From Hormiphora californensis (taxonomy: Eukaryota > Ctenophora > Tentaculata > Cydippida > Pleurobrachiidae): 64,000 bases of DNA. Numbering within the stretch: position 1 is the first letter of the stretch; each line of letters starts with the position of its first letter. The translations under genes and the position numbers were made by a program. Under the pieces are notes generated by a model that saw only the letters and a list, made by a program, of their open reading frames with translations, was not told where the DNA came from and made no database searches. The stretch is taken from positions 7,030,733 through 7,094,732 of the forward strand of contig CM035358.1 of NCBI GenBank assembly GCA_020137815.1, in the 5' to 3' direction. Below, in pieces: positions 34,466 through 45,463 of this stretch.

Positions 34466-37400
34466 TTACCCATCCTCATCGTCCCCCAGACACCACTGCT
34501 TTGGGAGGGGTGGTGGTATGCCCAGGAAACAGTCAGGGGACCTCTGGAAAGTATACCTGAAACAAGTAAACAACCAATCAGAACTCGTTATTTAGGTCAC
34601 GTGACTGGTTATCAGCCAATCAGGGACCAGTATTTCCTGATTCGGTCGGTTCATGCTGGAAAGTATACCTCATTTGCTGCATGGCGGGGTACAGAGTGGG
34701 CAGGTCTTGGATTATCTTAGTCGCGTGTCTTAGCTGGTGGTAGTGACCTGGGAAGGGAATTGGTGTAGGATAGAGACGTAGGGGCTAGGGGAAGCATTTG
34801 TAAAATACCTAGGGTTCTCTTTTTGATTTTGGTGTTATGCAAGCAGGATGATCTAACCCTCCTTTACATTTGTTGGAACAGGGCAAGGCAAGGATAGTGT
34901 GATTTAAAAGTTTTGTAAATACTGAACAAATGATTGAATAATACAACTGATTGAATCTGATTAAATACAACTGGTTAATACAGAATACGGGGGTTGACAA
35001 TCACTGCCAGGACCTATAGTAGAGCAGGCCAGGCAGAACTGAGGCAAAGAGCAGGTCTCGTTCATCACGGTTCCACTTGGCAGGTCCTACAATCATGCCA
35101 GAGGGGGACATCTTCATTTTCTCCCGTATCTTAGTAAAGAATCCGTGGACAGTCCGCTCATCTAGATGCAGGGTTGTAGCAGTGAAAGCAGCTGATTTCC
35201 TCAAAGTGAACTGATTCAGGAGACTGATAAACATGCTGAAGGGTATGTTGGTTCCTTCCAGGATGCTGTGTTCCCGTACACACACAGTAACTCCACAAAT
35301 AGTGCACCTCCAACTGAAGCCATCACTGTATATCATGGTAGAACAGGAGGTGGTGGTAGAACAGGAGGTGGTGGTAGAGCAGGGGGTGGTGGTAGAGCAG
35401 GGGGTGGTGGTAGAACAGGGTGTTGTGGTAGAGCAGGGGGTGGTGGTAGGACAGGGTGTTATCTTCATCAGGACCAGGCAGTTGTTGCATTGGCAGTGGG
35501 TAGGAAGGATCTTCTTTCTCAGGAGGTAGTCAAAGCAGTCGTACTCCGAGGAGAGGACACCGGCGAGAACAAGGTCAGAGTAATTGGGATGCATTGTTAG
35601 AGATAGTTTAATGGGTGATGTGCGGATTATTTATACTGGCATATGATATTGTGACCAGACCTAGTCAGTAATCTGACCTACCTTAATCGGCCATGTGACC
35701 TGTCCGACTTAATCGGTCATGCGACCTACCTTAATCGACCATGTGACCTGCCGATTTTCAAGAATTGAGAACCCGGCGAATACACAGTAAAATATACAGT
35801 AAAATATCCATCCAACAATGAGTTAATCAATATTAAATATATTCAGCCCACTAATAATTACCACCCCTATAATCCAATAATTACCAATATCACCGTTCCC
35901 GTTAGTCACGGTGAATCCAGCATGTCCAAAGAGATCGACAAACTTCTCACAGAGGGAGAGATCAGTCAGGAACACGTGCATTGCTTGACGGTCCTCCTGT
36001 TGAGTCAGGAGACAGAAGTACCTGAGAGATAGGATCAATATGTTACCACTAATAATAGAGAGAGATGATACACGACCTCCTGTTGAGTCAGGAGACAGAA
36101 GTACCTGAGAGATAGGATCAATATGTTACCACTAATAATAGGGAGAGATGATACACGACCTCCTGTTGAGTCAGGAGACAGAAGTACCTGAGAGATAGGA
36201 TCAATGTGTTACCACTAACAATAGAGAGAGGTGATACACGACCTCCTGTTGAGTTAGGAGACAGAAGTACCTGAGAGAATACACGTGAAATACCGAAGGA
36301 AATACCACATGAATACCACATGAAACCACTATTTTAATAGGCAGAGTACACTACCACCTTTTATTGATCTCTCAAAAGACAACGGTAAACAAATTTCAGG
36401 TCACGGTAATTCACAGTGAGTCAAGTAAATAAGGTAATTCACAAATCACATTGGCCACTGGGCTCTATACCTACCGGTAGTCGAAGGGCCACAACGCACA
36501 ATACTTCAGGGAGGTTGCTTTGAAGAAGGCAAGGCGAGTTGTTTTATCTGTGTAAACGCTTATTCCTTGGCTTGTTATTTCCAACATGACCAGACCAGCG
36601 GTGGGAGGGAACGGAGGATTCTGTGGGATAAAATTAACATATGATATTTATCACTGTTTGTAATGTATAGTACACAGTACTGTACCTATACTCTTGTAAC
36701 AAGAGCATGATTCAATAATTTTAAAGTTGCCAACCATTTGGAATGTCTCTTCTGACAAGAGGGTTGAAATTTTAACAAATAGATCAGGAACACACACCCT
36801 GTAAAATGTATCAACTGCATCGTAGGTAACCTCAGCAACATCGGTGGGATTTTTAAACTGCTCTGCAGGCATCTTCAGTTCTTTGGACCCTACTGAACTT
36901 GCAGTTAAAAGAACGACTGCATCGGTACTGCTCAGTCGGGTGGGTGCGTAGGGCTCAGAACAAAACTTGCACTTCTTCCTGAAAACGATTGGAAATTGAG
37001 TCTACAGCTAGCTAGAAATGCATGTAAACTTATTATCTTAACCTCGCTGTTTTGATAAAATTGATATAGTCCCCGGGAATTATGAAAGGTGTGAATGGGC
37101 ACTGAAAACAGAGGGAGGGAATTATCTGATATACCACAGTAGACTGCGGGAAATATCAGCAGGGGGGGTGTATAGTCTGATAAGGACACACACACTGATG
37201 GAGGCTGCAAGAACAGCACACTATTTTACCTTGAATCATCACGTAACACCCTCATCTCTAGTTTAGTATGTTCAGCTATGTACGTCACTAGACTCTCATG
37301 GATCCTATTGCTGAGAGATATTCCGTCCATCATTAGCAGAATGTCACCCTTCTGTAACCCTGCTTTGTCTGCCACTGAGCCTGGCTTCACGTATAGGACC

Positions 37401-37604
37401 TCGGGCGGGCATTCCGCTTAATGGGAGAGAAGTTTTACAGATGAGTGGTACTCCAGCTATCAGCAAGTTGTCAAATTTCATAGGGATATCATGAAAATTC
37501 CCAGGTTATAAAACTCAAAACCGAATCTTTGGGAGTGATCAGTACTTACAACATAGCGTGAAGCCGTACCAGGAATCCTTTCTGACTAAGGAAACCTTGA
37601 ACAT
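34466..37604 (-). CDS. PDZ-PTB adaptor protein, seven exons, 291 aa
   Basis: Minus-strand exons are 37604..37550, 37416..37230, 36978..36798, 36620..36475, 36021..35885, 34747..34669 and 34556..34466; phases agree at every junction. The start codon follows an in-frame TGA. Residues 1-80 form a PDZ domain: WYGFTL is the carboxylate-binding loop and VKPGSVADKAGLQKGDILLMMDG the core. Residues about 100-235 fit a PTB/PID fold, with LEITSQGISVYTD, SLKYCALWPFDYRYF and the closing helix LCEKFVDLFGHAGF. A short tail has a proline motif (IPPPLPKQW) and an acidic end. Such a protein would be a cytoplasmic scaffold binding receptor tails (PDZ ligands and NPxY-type motifs). PDZ before PTB in so short a protein is unusual, and I cannot name an ortholog. 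One acceptor lies in a tandem array, and the last intron is MITE-like. Confidence 0.88.
34557..34668 (-). other. 112-bp intron made largely of a MITE and flanked by a 15-bp repeat
   Basis: This is the last intron of the PDZ-PTB gene. The 15-mer AGGTATACTTTCCAG occurs at both borders (34656..34670 and 34544..34558), 112 bp apart, exactly the intron length. The upstream copy supplies the donor and the downstream copy the acceptor. Nearly all the rest is a degenerate CAGGAACCGACC-family MITE (ATGAACCGACCGAATCAG at one end, the other end truncated). Confidence 0.85.
35001..35594 (-). mobile_element. ISXO2/Merlin-type transposase N-terminal fragment
   Basis: A 197-aa minus-strand frame begins MHPNYSDL and contains a Cys-pair zinc ribbon (HCQCNNC ... 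WRCTICG), then VCVREHSILEGTNIPF and a helical segment with LDERTVHGFFTKIREK. This is the pattern that precedes the DDE catalytic part in ISXO2-like transposases. The catalytic part is absent: the frame stops soon after. An 18-bp minisatellite inserts Thr/Cys/Ser/Pro repeats between the two Cys pairs. It lies in the intron between exons 36021..35885 and 34747..34669 of the PDZ-PTB gene, same strand. It is probably a decayed transposon, though a small host gene derived from one is possible. Confidence 0.6.
35333..35460. repeat. 18-bp GTGGTAGAGCAGGGGGTG minisatellite
   Basis: About seven copies of an 18-bp unit inside the transposase-like frame. Because the unit is a multiple of three it keeps the frame open and encodes a six-residue Ser-Thr-Thr-Thr-x-Cys type repeat on the minus strand. 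Confidence 0.9.
35999..36280 (-). repeat. 83-bp repeat carrying the acceptor and start of a PTB exon
   Basis: About 3.4 units of exactly 83 bp (TGAGTCAGGAGACAG at 36001, 36084, 36167 and, with one change, 36250). On the minus strand each holds a polypyrimidine acceptor ending CTCAG and the first about 27 bases of exon 36021..35885. Only the unit at lowest coordinates continues into the full exon. Confidence 0.95.
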
Positions 37605-37769
37605 TCACCCTAACTAATCAAAGACGGGAAATGGGTGATCAGTGGATTGTTCTAAGAAAATTCATGGATGTATCAACTTGACTGTTCGCGATAGGCACAG
37701 CTGATTCAGCCACTCGAAAAAAAGTGGCTCGATCTGCTGCAGTGGCGCGAGAGGAGTCTCAAGCGTATA

Positions 37770-38430
37770 CGGAAAACGTTAAAATCTGGGTGCCTTTCAT
37801 TGCTAACATATCGTAGTTTTAGCGCGCGCGACGGGTTAGGGCTATCCGTTAGGGTCTGGTTAGGGTTTGGTTTCGGGTTACCGGTTAGGGCTATCGATTC
37901 TCTATCAGTTACCGTTTAGTTTACTCAAATTGGCCATGTGGTTGCGTGGCTATAGCCGTTTGAAAAAAGTCTGTCTAAGTATACTCTTTTGGCAGCGCGC
38001 ACCTGTAAACACGCTGCAAGGCACCCAGATTATAATCGCGCCCAGCGTATACCAGGTAAAGTTTTACGCATACCTTGTTGTTCATCAACACTCGGTAATA
38101 TTTAAATCGGTAAATTTAATGCGTCAACAGGTGCACAGAACGGGGGAGACACGGAAAACGTTAAAATCTGGGTGCCTTTCATTGCTAACAATTCGTAGTT
38201 TTGGCGCGTGCGACGGGTTAGGGCTATCCGTTAGGGTCTGGTTAGGGTTTGGTTTGGGGTTATCGATTAGGGCTATCGATTCTCTAACTGATACCGTTTA
38301 GTTTACTCAAATCGGCCATGTGGTTCCATGGCTATAGCCGTTTGAAAAAAGTCGGTCTAAGTATACTCTTTTGGTAGCGCGCACCTGTAAACAGGTTGCA
38401 AGGCACCCAGATTAAAGTGCGTTTCAAACG
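37770..38430. repeat. 381-bp direct duplication with TTAGGG-like motifs
   Basis: 37771-38050 and 38152-38425 match over most of their length, starting GGAAAACGTTAAAATCTGGG, about 381 bp apart. Each contains GGGTTAGGGCTATCCGTTAGGG and more GTTAGGG, giving a short interstitial telomere-like stretch. No gene is present. Confidence 0.85.
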
Positions 38431-38556
38431 ACTTGACCTGAGATTCCTGGAAATTCAGGATTTCCCCTTTATAAATACACGCGCAATGCGCCAAATTCCA
38501 AGAATTACGGGTCAAGTCGCTTGAAACGGACTTTATAATCGCGCCCGGGAGACACC

Positions 38557-38614
38557 GCATTTTTTCAAAAAGTTAAAAATCGGTGCACCGATTTTTAACT
38601 TTTTGAAAAAATGC
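38557..38614. repeat. 58-bp perfect palindrome
   Basis: An uninterrupted palindrome centred on GGTGCACC at 38582..38589; both halves are exact complements with no loop. It sits just before the large foldback element. Confidence 0.95.
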
Positions 38615-38734
38615 TTTTACTTTTTTGCTTTGCTTCATCAAAATTTTAAGTACAATTTGATGTAACGCGCGAAATATTTTGTCTGTGTGCTGCGAAAACG
38701 CGCGCGCAAGCATATTTGAATAAATCATGTTTTG

Positions 38735-40115
38735 AAATAAGGAACCATAATAAAGTTCAAGAGCCTCCAAGAGCACCCAAGAGCGCACTCGATCGAAGAG
38801 AGACCACACCTGAGAGCGCACCACACCCAAAAGAGACCACATCCAAGAGCGCACCACCTCCAGAAGACACCACTTCAAGAGCGCACCACATCAAAGAGTA
38901 CGGTGGCAGATTCCGGCCAAGAGTTTTTTCAATCAAGTGAAATATTTTTGTTTGAAGTTTTATAAAAATTTTATTTCAAAATAAAAATAAACATCTCGTT
39001 AAAATTATTGGCCGGAATCTGCCACGCGAGAGGCAGATCTCGGCCAAGATTCTAAAAAAACCTTGGCCAGAATCTGCCAACCACGTGGCAGATTCCGGCC
39101 AACAAACTGAAACTTACTTATATCAAAGCGAAAACCGCTGTACCCGACTAATTTTGATACACTGAATCACGTGAGCAACTTTTTCAATCCCTCGGAGGTC
39201 GGGATAGTGTCCTAATTGAGCATAATAGGGTCTAATTGACCTCAATTACAACTTTTTACCTGGAAACGATAGACGCTTATGTGAAGGCACTTTTCCGACT
39301 AATTTTGATACGCTGAATCACGTAAGCTATTTTTCAAAGCGCCCCGAGGTCGGGAAGGTGCCCTAATTGAGCAATTAAGGCCAATTAGACCCAATTAAAC
39401 TCAATTAGGGAAATTCCCGACCTCGGAGGGCTTGGAAAAGTTGCTTACGTGATTCAGCGTATCAAAATTAGTCGGAAAAGTGCTTTCACATAAGCGTCTT
39501 TCGTTTTAAGGTGAAAAGTTGTAAGTGGGGTCAATTAGACCCAATTATGGTCAATTATGACACTTTCCCGACCTCTGAGGGATTGGAAAAGTATCTTACG
39601 TGATTCAGCGTATCAAAATTAGTCGGGTACAGTGGTTTTCGCTTTGATATAAATAAGTATTAGTTGGTTGGCCAGAATCTGCCACGTGGGTGGCAGATTC
39701 TGGCCAAGGTTTTTTTGAGAATCTTGGCCAGAATCTGCCACCCGCGTGGCAGATTCCGGCCAATAATTTTAACGACATGTTTATTTTCATTTTGAAATAA
39801 AATTTTTATAAAACTTCAAACAAAAACATTCCACTTGATAGAAAAAAATACTTGGCCGGAATCTGCCACCGTAAAAGAGAGCTCCCCATCCAGAAGATAC
39901 CACGCGCAGGGGACACCACGCGCAGAAGAGACCAGCGCGGCGTTGTATTTGCGCGTGCGGTCTCTTCTGCGCGTGGTGTCCCCTGTACTGCGCGCGGTAT
40001 CTTCTGGATGGGGAGCTCTTTTTGATGTGGTGCGCTCTTGGAGTGGTGTCTTTTGGAGGTGGTGCGCTCTTGGGTGGGGTGCGCTCTTGAACTTTATTAT
40101 GGTTCCTTATTTTCC
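38735..40115. mobile_element. 1.4-kb foldback element with nested hairpins
   Basis: The left end (AAATAAGGAACCATAATAAAG, 38735) is the complement of the right end (CTTTATTATGGTTCCTTATTT, 40115), with arms meeting near 39395. Inside each arm are GGCCAGAATCTGCC hairpins, ATCACGTAAGC motifs and a central AATTAGGGT-rich part. A further hairpin of about 60-bp arms spans 39888-40018. Open frames here are artefacts and no transposase was found. Confidence 0.85.
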
Positions 40116-40577
40116 TCAAAAAACCCAATTTTGCTCAAGTTTTTTTTCCTACTTTTGCTTTTGCCTTTTGGCAGCCTCTGAGCGCTCGCCTCTCTCTTCT
40201 GAACCTCCAAATTCGCAGAAAAAGGCTTTAGCAAAAACAATGGTCTGAGGCTTGAGCAGATTCCCAAGCTTAAACGAAAACTCAAGCAACAATAGCCCTC
40301 ACTTGGGGGTTGTGAAACTTCCCACGGTCATTGCTCCACCCTCTGATGAGACAGAGACGTTAGGTAGATAATGTCAAATTCTTCCTAGCCTCAAAATTTC
40401 AAGTCTCTATCTCATCAGTGGGCTAGCCACTTTCTTTGTTGTGTGGCATGTGCTGCAATCCCCACATGAAACTTTAGAAGGGCCTCCAGGCTCCAGGGGT
40501 TCTTTCATGCGGTCGGGGCGTGTATGTTAAGTGTGATTCAATGTATATGTATTATATTTAAATTCTAATTTACTAGT

Positions 40578-41030
40578 AGGCCCGTTCGCCCTACGGGCGA
40601 ATTTCGGGGAAATAAAAGCTGGATTAGGGAACGCTGACATCACCTGCACCATCCGTTCCTAGCCTATCTCTCACTTTTTCCCTACTCATGTTGGTGTACG
40701 CTCTGGGCTGCCTGACAATGTCGAGGTGCGAATTTAAGAGATCAATGTCATGGAGGTGCAGTGCTGTTCCAGAAACTCATCACGTGAAAACTTGGCCGCT
40801 ATGTAGCCGATTTGGAGATTTCTATATTCGACTGGAGTAATCACCCTTGGGCGACTTTGGGTAAAGCTATCCGTAGTCGTTGATTGGCTCGCTTGAACAC
40901 GTTGGCGTAATCTGTCATATTCTCTAGCCTGCTCCCTGACAGCAGCAGTTCTCCTGGACCTAGATAAACGTTGCCGAATAGCACTTTGGGTGGAAGAGCT
41001 AGACATCAGGACAGAAGTAAAAGAATGCAC
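40578..41030 (-). mobile_element. probable truncated Helitron, 3' end and N-terminal protein fragment
   Basis: On the minus strand the sequence at about 40600-40575 is a hairpin GCCCGT...ACGGGC followed a few bases later by CTAG then T, the layout of a Helitron 3' terminus. The spacing of 3 bases is tighter than usual. Upstream, 41030..40734 (-) encodes a 98-aa Arg-rich frame beginning MHSFTSVL with RQRLSRSRRTAAVREQA, reminiscent of the basic N-terminal region of Helitron proteins. No Rep or helicase domain is present. Plausible but not proven. Confidence 0.45.
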
Positions 41031-41299
41031 GTGCAGAATTGAATTTCCCCTTGGTACCCAACTGCAACTGGGAGAGAGGTCTCCACTCTCCAGGTCCCTC
41101 TAATAATTGCACGTGCAAGTGTAGTTGCTAGGTGACCTCCGTTACACAATTTGCTTAGTAAGTAGTATGATTATTAATTCAATTATTGAATAAATACATT
41201 CATGCGGTGATGAAATCATCCAGCTCCGATTTCGTGTATGACTTTGTCTTGCGTCTGCGGTCTGACTATTATAATGGTTGACCACTGATTTAGGTCATC

Positions 41300-43304
41300 A
41301 TGAGAATCGATGCGTTCGAGCTGCACTTGGACGCCCCACAACCCGTTTACTATGCAGGTCAACTGATCACAGGGAAAGTACACCTGGTACTTCGAGATGA
41401 ACTTGATTTTCGAGTCATACAACTGAAACTCAATGGTACAGCGAACGTAAGTCAGCAGTGATCATATTTGTTTTAGAAAACTAATGATAGTTATGAATCT
41501 CGTTGACGCCCTACATTACAGGTTCATTGGTCAGAATCGCGAGGTTCAGGGGATAATAGACGCACAGTTCACTACCGTAACTCTGAGGTATACCTTGATA
41601 TTCATCTGAATCTATGTGGAACTGGAGATAAGACTTCACTGCAAGCAGGGGTTCACGATTTCCCCTTCTCAATAACTCTTCCAATCAATTTGCCGTCGAC
41701 ATTTGTTGGAGATTTCGGTAATAATGATATGTTTGTATTGTAAGATCAAGCTTAGATCATGATAACTATTTTCCGTTGACTAAATACAGCATTTACACGC
41801 ATACAAATATACGTATCTGTATCAATGTGTACATAATATACATCACGTTGGCTAGTTAGACTGTTTTTTTTGCCACTATTATTGTTATTCGCTAGGTATT
41901 AGCTACAACACACATTTATTAACTCATATTATATAACTATTTCACATTTGTCTCTCATGTCAATTTCAACCATACTTCAGGACGAGTGGTATATGTACTA
42001 TCTGCTAAAATTGATAGGCCATGGAAGAGAGATGAGCATGTTAAAACGTATCTTACCATTCTATCCGTTTACGATCTGAATCTTCAGCCAGGTATGGTTG
42101 GAAGTTGTATGTAGTTTTATATTTCTCACGATACGTCAACGATAATGATAGTTCAGTGGTTATAAAATGATAAATTGGCTTTCTTTGAATTATCTCAGAA
42201 CCAATCAATTATTATATCTGATTGATTCATTTATATCGATCGAGATTTACAGAAAACTGTACAATTACCATTCTCAATTACTTATCCTGTAAATACTGTT
42301 ACCTAGATCGCTATCTATCATTAATTAATGATCATAGCTCTAACTAACTATCTTTTTTATCTCCCCATCTTTCTCCTTAGATATCTTTCTATCGAGAGAT
42401 ACCTATCTTTCTATCCTTTTTCCCACAACAACATTGCTAATCACTATTTTACCAATCATTCGATCACACTGATTCATCAAGGGGAAAGGTTGAGGAGTTG
42501 GAAAGACAACTTTATTGTAGTGACAGAATGTTTCTAGCACAGTTACCATGGCAACTTGATTCTAACACAGTTACCATGGCAACAAGCTAGCACACTGGAG
42601 TATAACCATAATTAATTTCAGATGCTCTAACTCCCGCTGGAAATAAAAGTACCAAAACGTTTGGATGTCTGTGTTGTAAAACTGGACCCTTGAACGCCTC
42701 ACTCTCCCTCCCAAAAACTGGCTATGTGTGTGGGGAGACTATCTACTTCAGCGCTGAGATCGAGAATCTCTCCAACAAAGTAATGACATCATCTTCCATC
42801 TCACTGATTGAGCACGATGTTTACTACTCAGTGGGTGGGAGGCAGAAACAAGTCACTCGGGTTGTTCTCTCTCACAAACAGCCGCAGATAGCTCCTGGTG
42901 GTAGTTTTACTTGGGCTAATGTTGGATTACAAATACCGCCCCTGCCTCCCTCTGCTCTAATCCACTGCAATATAATTCACATCTACTACACCGTCGTTCT
43001 AACGGTTGATCCCTCCGGAATTGGGTTTGATTTGGATGTCCCGGTAAACATTGTAATTGGTACCATCCCTCTGAGGCAACAGTACCAACACATAGCTGCT
43101 GCCCCTAATGGGGCTATCCCGGGTGGCCCGGGCCCATCTGCACCACCACCCGCAGAGGGAGGTGATGCCCTTCCACCGCCTCCACCACCTAGTTACAATG
43201 AGGTGATACACGGTAAAACACAAATGGGCGGGGAGGAGGGCGAGGGAGGCGAGAAAAGTGGAGATTGGTTCGCTCCTCAGTACCCAACGTACAATTTCCA
43301 ATGA
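41300..43304 (+). CDS. alpha-arrestin (ARRDC-like) protein, four exons, copy 1
   Basis: Exons 41300..41446, 41522..41717, 41981..42091 and 42622..43304 join in phase to 378 aa. Exons 1-3 encode the arrestin N domain (LDAPQPVYYAGQLITGKV, LDFRVIQLKLNG, HDFPFSITLPINLPSTF, YVLSAKIDRPWK). Exon 4 encodes the C domain, opening with a Cys cluster (FGCLCCKTGPLNASL) and continuing GYVCGETIYFSAEIENLS. The proline-rich tail contains one PPxY motif, PPSY at about residues 340-343. Alpha-arrestins with PPxY tails are cytosolic or endosomal adaptors that link NEDD4-family ubiquitin ligases to membrane receptors. It has no beta-arrestin-specific features. A tandem paralog with matching intron phases follows 2.2 kb downstream. 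Exon 1 may be preceded by a 5' untranslated intron (TTTAG just upstream of the ATG). Confidence 0.93.
42542..42583 (+). promoter_or_regulatory. two X-box (RFX-type) motifs in arrestin intron 3
   Basis: GTTACCATGGCAAC occurs at 42542..42555 and 42570..42583, both perfect matches to the palindromic RFX X-box pattern. The second paralog has one at 46528..46541 in the same intron. Binding is inferred. Confidence 0.45.
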
Positions 43305-43754
43305 ATGGGAGAGGATGTACACTCCTTGGCATGATTGTATACAATAGGTGGAAATGACATTTGAGATGGAAATGATATGAAATGATATGGATTTGATATG
43401 GATGCACAGTTTATAGAGACATAAACGCATGTGCTGTGGACTTGAGAGGTGTAGTAGACAGATGGTAGAGATAGACAACATACAGATCTGTTCAACAGAT
43501 ATATTTGATAAACATTTTGTGAGAGCCACGTTTCCCATATATGGGAACTGAACTACTGTCTTTTATTGGGTGTATAAAAACTCCAAATTGGAGATGAAGC
43601 TGTTATAAATAATACTATTATGTGTAACTAATTAATAATAGCCAGATCTTGACGCTTTTTTTCTGTAAGAATTGGAATTTGTAGTGTTTCTTCTTTTCAA
43701 TATATTTCATAAACACTGTGTATCAATCTCTCTACATTATCAAAAGAGTTTATA

Positions 43755-43861
43755 TAGTCGGACCCCGGTTTACCATTTTACCGGACGCGATATAACGGGC
43801 AACCCGATTTACCGGGCAAACCCCTTTCCCCTGAGCATCCTGGTAAATCGGGGTCCGACTG
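43755..43861. mobile_element. pogo/Tc1-like MITE, CAGTCGGACCCC family
   Basis: 107 bp, left end TAGTCGGACCCCGGTTTACC, right end GGTAAATCGGGGTCCGACTG, flanked by TA. It lies 3' of the first arrestin gene. Confidence 0.85.
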
Positions 43862-44976
43862 TACTCGATTTTTACTTGGCTTAACATGGTAATACAAATG
43901 CAGTTATTGAAAATTGGGGTACTGTTCCCCACGGTCAATTAAAATAGATGCAAACTCGAGTATAGAACAGGTGTCACTCAGGTGTGGAAGTGAAATTTGA
44001 TATGAATCACAGTTTCTAGGCGACCTCCATCAACAGATATTTGATACGAATTTTGTGTGAGCCACGTTTCCCTTCACGTCTTCTATATATATGCTGTGTT
44101 GTAAGTTGTGTTCTCTCTTCTTTGCATTTATAAAAGAGCCGGGTCGAACAAGGCAAATACTGTGTTCTATCGCCTATCGGGTGTATAAATCACAAACAAC
44201 TCGGCCTGCGAAAGAGAGGGATCACCTCTGTTCATCAGTGTTCTGTACCATGCTTTGTTGCTCAATAACTTCCTGTAGAACTCTTGCAGATTGTAGAAGA
44301 TATCAACTGCAGAATTTGGACCGGTCTCACAGTTAAAACTCCTACAGATTGTAGGAGGTAGGAGGTAGCAACTTGAAACTTGCTCAGGGATGGTTTTATA
44401 GTGCACGATAAATTGTGAATTGCTTGCCAAAAACACGGAACGTTCCTTATTGCATGCTTCCCAGGCACATTGATATGCTTTCGAGTTGTTGTTGTTGTTG
44501 TTATTTGTGAGAAGTGATCTAGGATATATATTATAAGGACGCTTTCAGGTTGGTAACGAAGTCACCATAGCTTGCTCGGAGGGGTAATTTCATTACCAAG
44601 CTTTTAGAGACGTAGCAGCGTAGTGGGGGATGGCATAAGACATTAATTCTGCCTATCGTGTCTTGTAAACTTTCCAGGATATATCTTGGACCATTTTGGT
44701 TGTTGTTCCATTGGTTATACTATATTAGATGCTATTTAGATGCTAATTAGGTACTTCCCTAAATGTATCATGGTCTAGGCCGTATACACTCAACTTCCGT
44801 TAATACCTCATGTTTTGTCTTTACATTGGTCTTCCTTCTATCTCTCTCTATCTGTATCTCTCTATATTTTTCTCTCACCCTCTCTTTCTACCTTCTCATC
44901 TCTCTTGTTGTACGTGTGTAAGTTGTGCTTGTTTGGCCAAAGTAAATAATATCAAACTCTATGGGGTACACCAACT

Positions 44977-45345
44977 GGCATGGTGTGTTGCTATTGTTGC
45001 TATGAGAACCTTTTAGTGTTGCTATTGTTGCTATTAGAACCTTTTAAAATATTTTAGTGTTGCTATTTTTGCTATTTGAACCTTTTAGAACCTTTTAGTG
45101 TTGCTATTTTTGCTATTTGAACCTTTTAGAACCTTTTAGTGTTGCTATTGTTGCTATTAGAACCTTTTAAAATATTTTAGTGTTGCTATTTTTGCTATTT
45201 GAACCTTTTAGAACCTTTTAGTGTTGCTATTGTTGCTATTAGAACCTTTTAGAACCTTTTAGTGTTGCTATTGTTGCTATTAGAACCTTTTAGAACCTTT
45301 TAGTGTTGCTATTTTTGCTATTAGAACCTTTTAGAACCTTTTAGA
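44977..45345. repeat. TTGCTATT/AGAACCTTTT tandem repeat upstream of arrestin copy 2
   Basis: About eight units of 38-60 bp combining GTGTTGCTATTGTTGCTATT and AGAACCTTTT motifs, some with an extra AAAATATTT. The array ends about 120 bp before the second arrestin start codon, so it occupies the promoter-proximal region. Confidence 0.9.
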
Positions 45346-45463
45346 GATCTTTTTCGCTGGCCTAGTTTGTCCTTAGCTTTTCCTATTTTGCAAGTGAGTG
45401 TGAATTGTTAATGCTTTCTTCCTTTCGTGACACATTGTTAGTAATTCCATAGGGAATAATAAT

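Noticed and set aside
37022-37098. Minus-strand candidate exon with IIPGDYINFIKTA
   Set aside because: Including it breaks the phase from the PDZ exon; direct joining of 37230 to 36978 is in frame.
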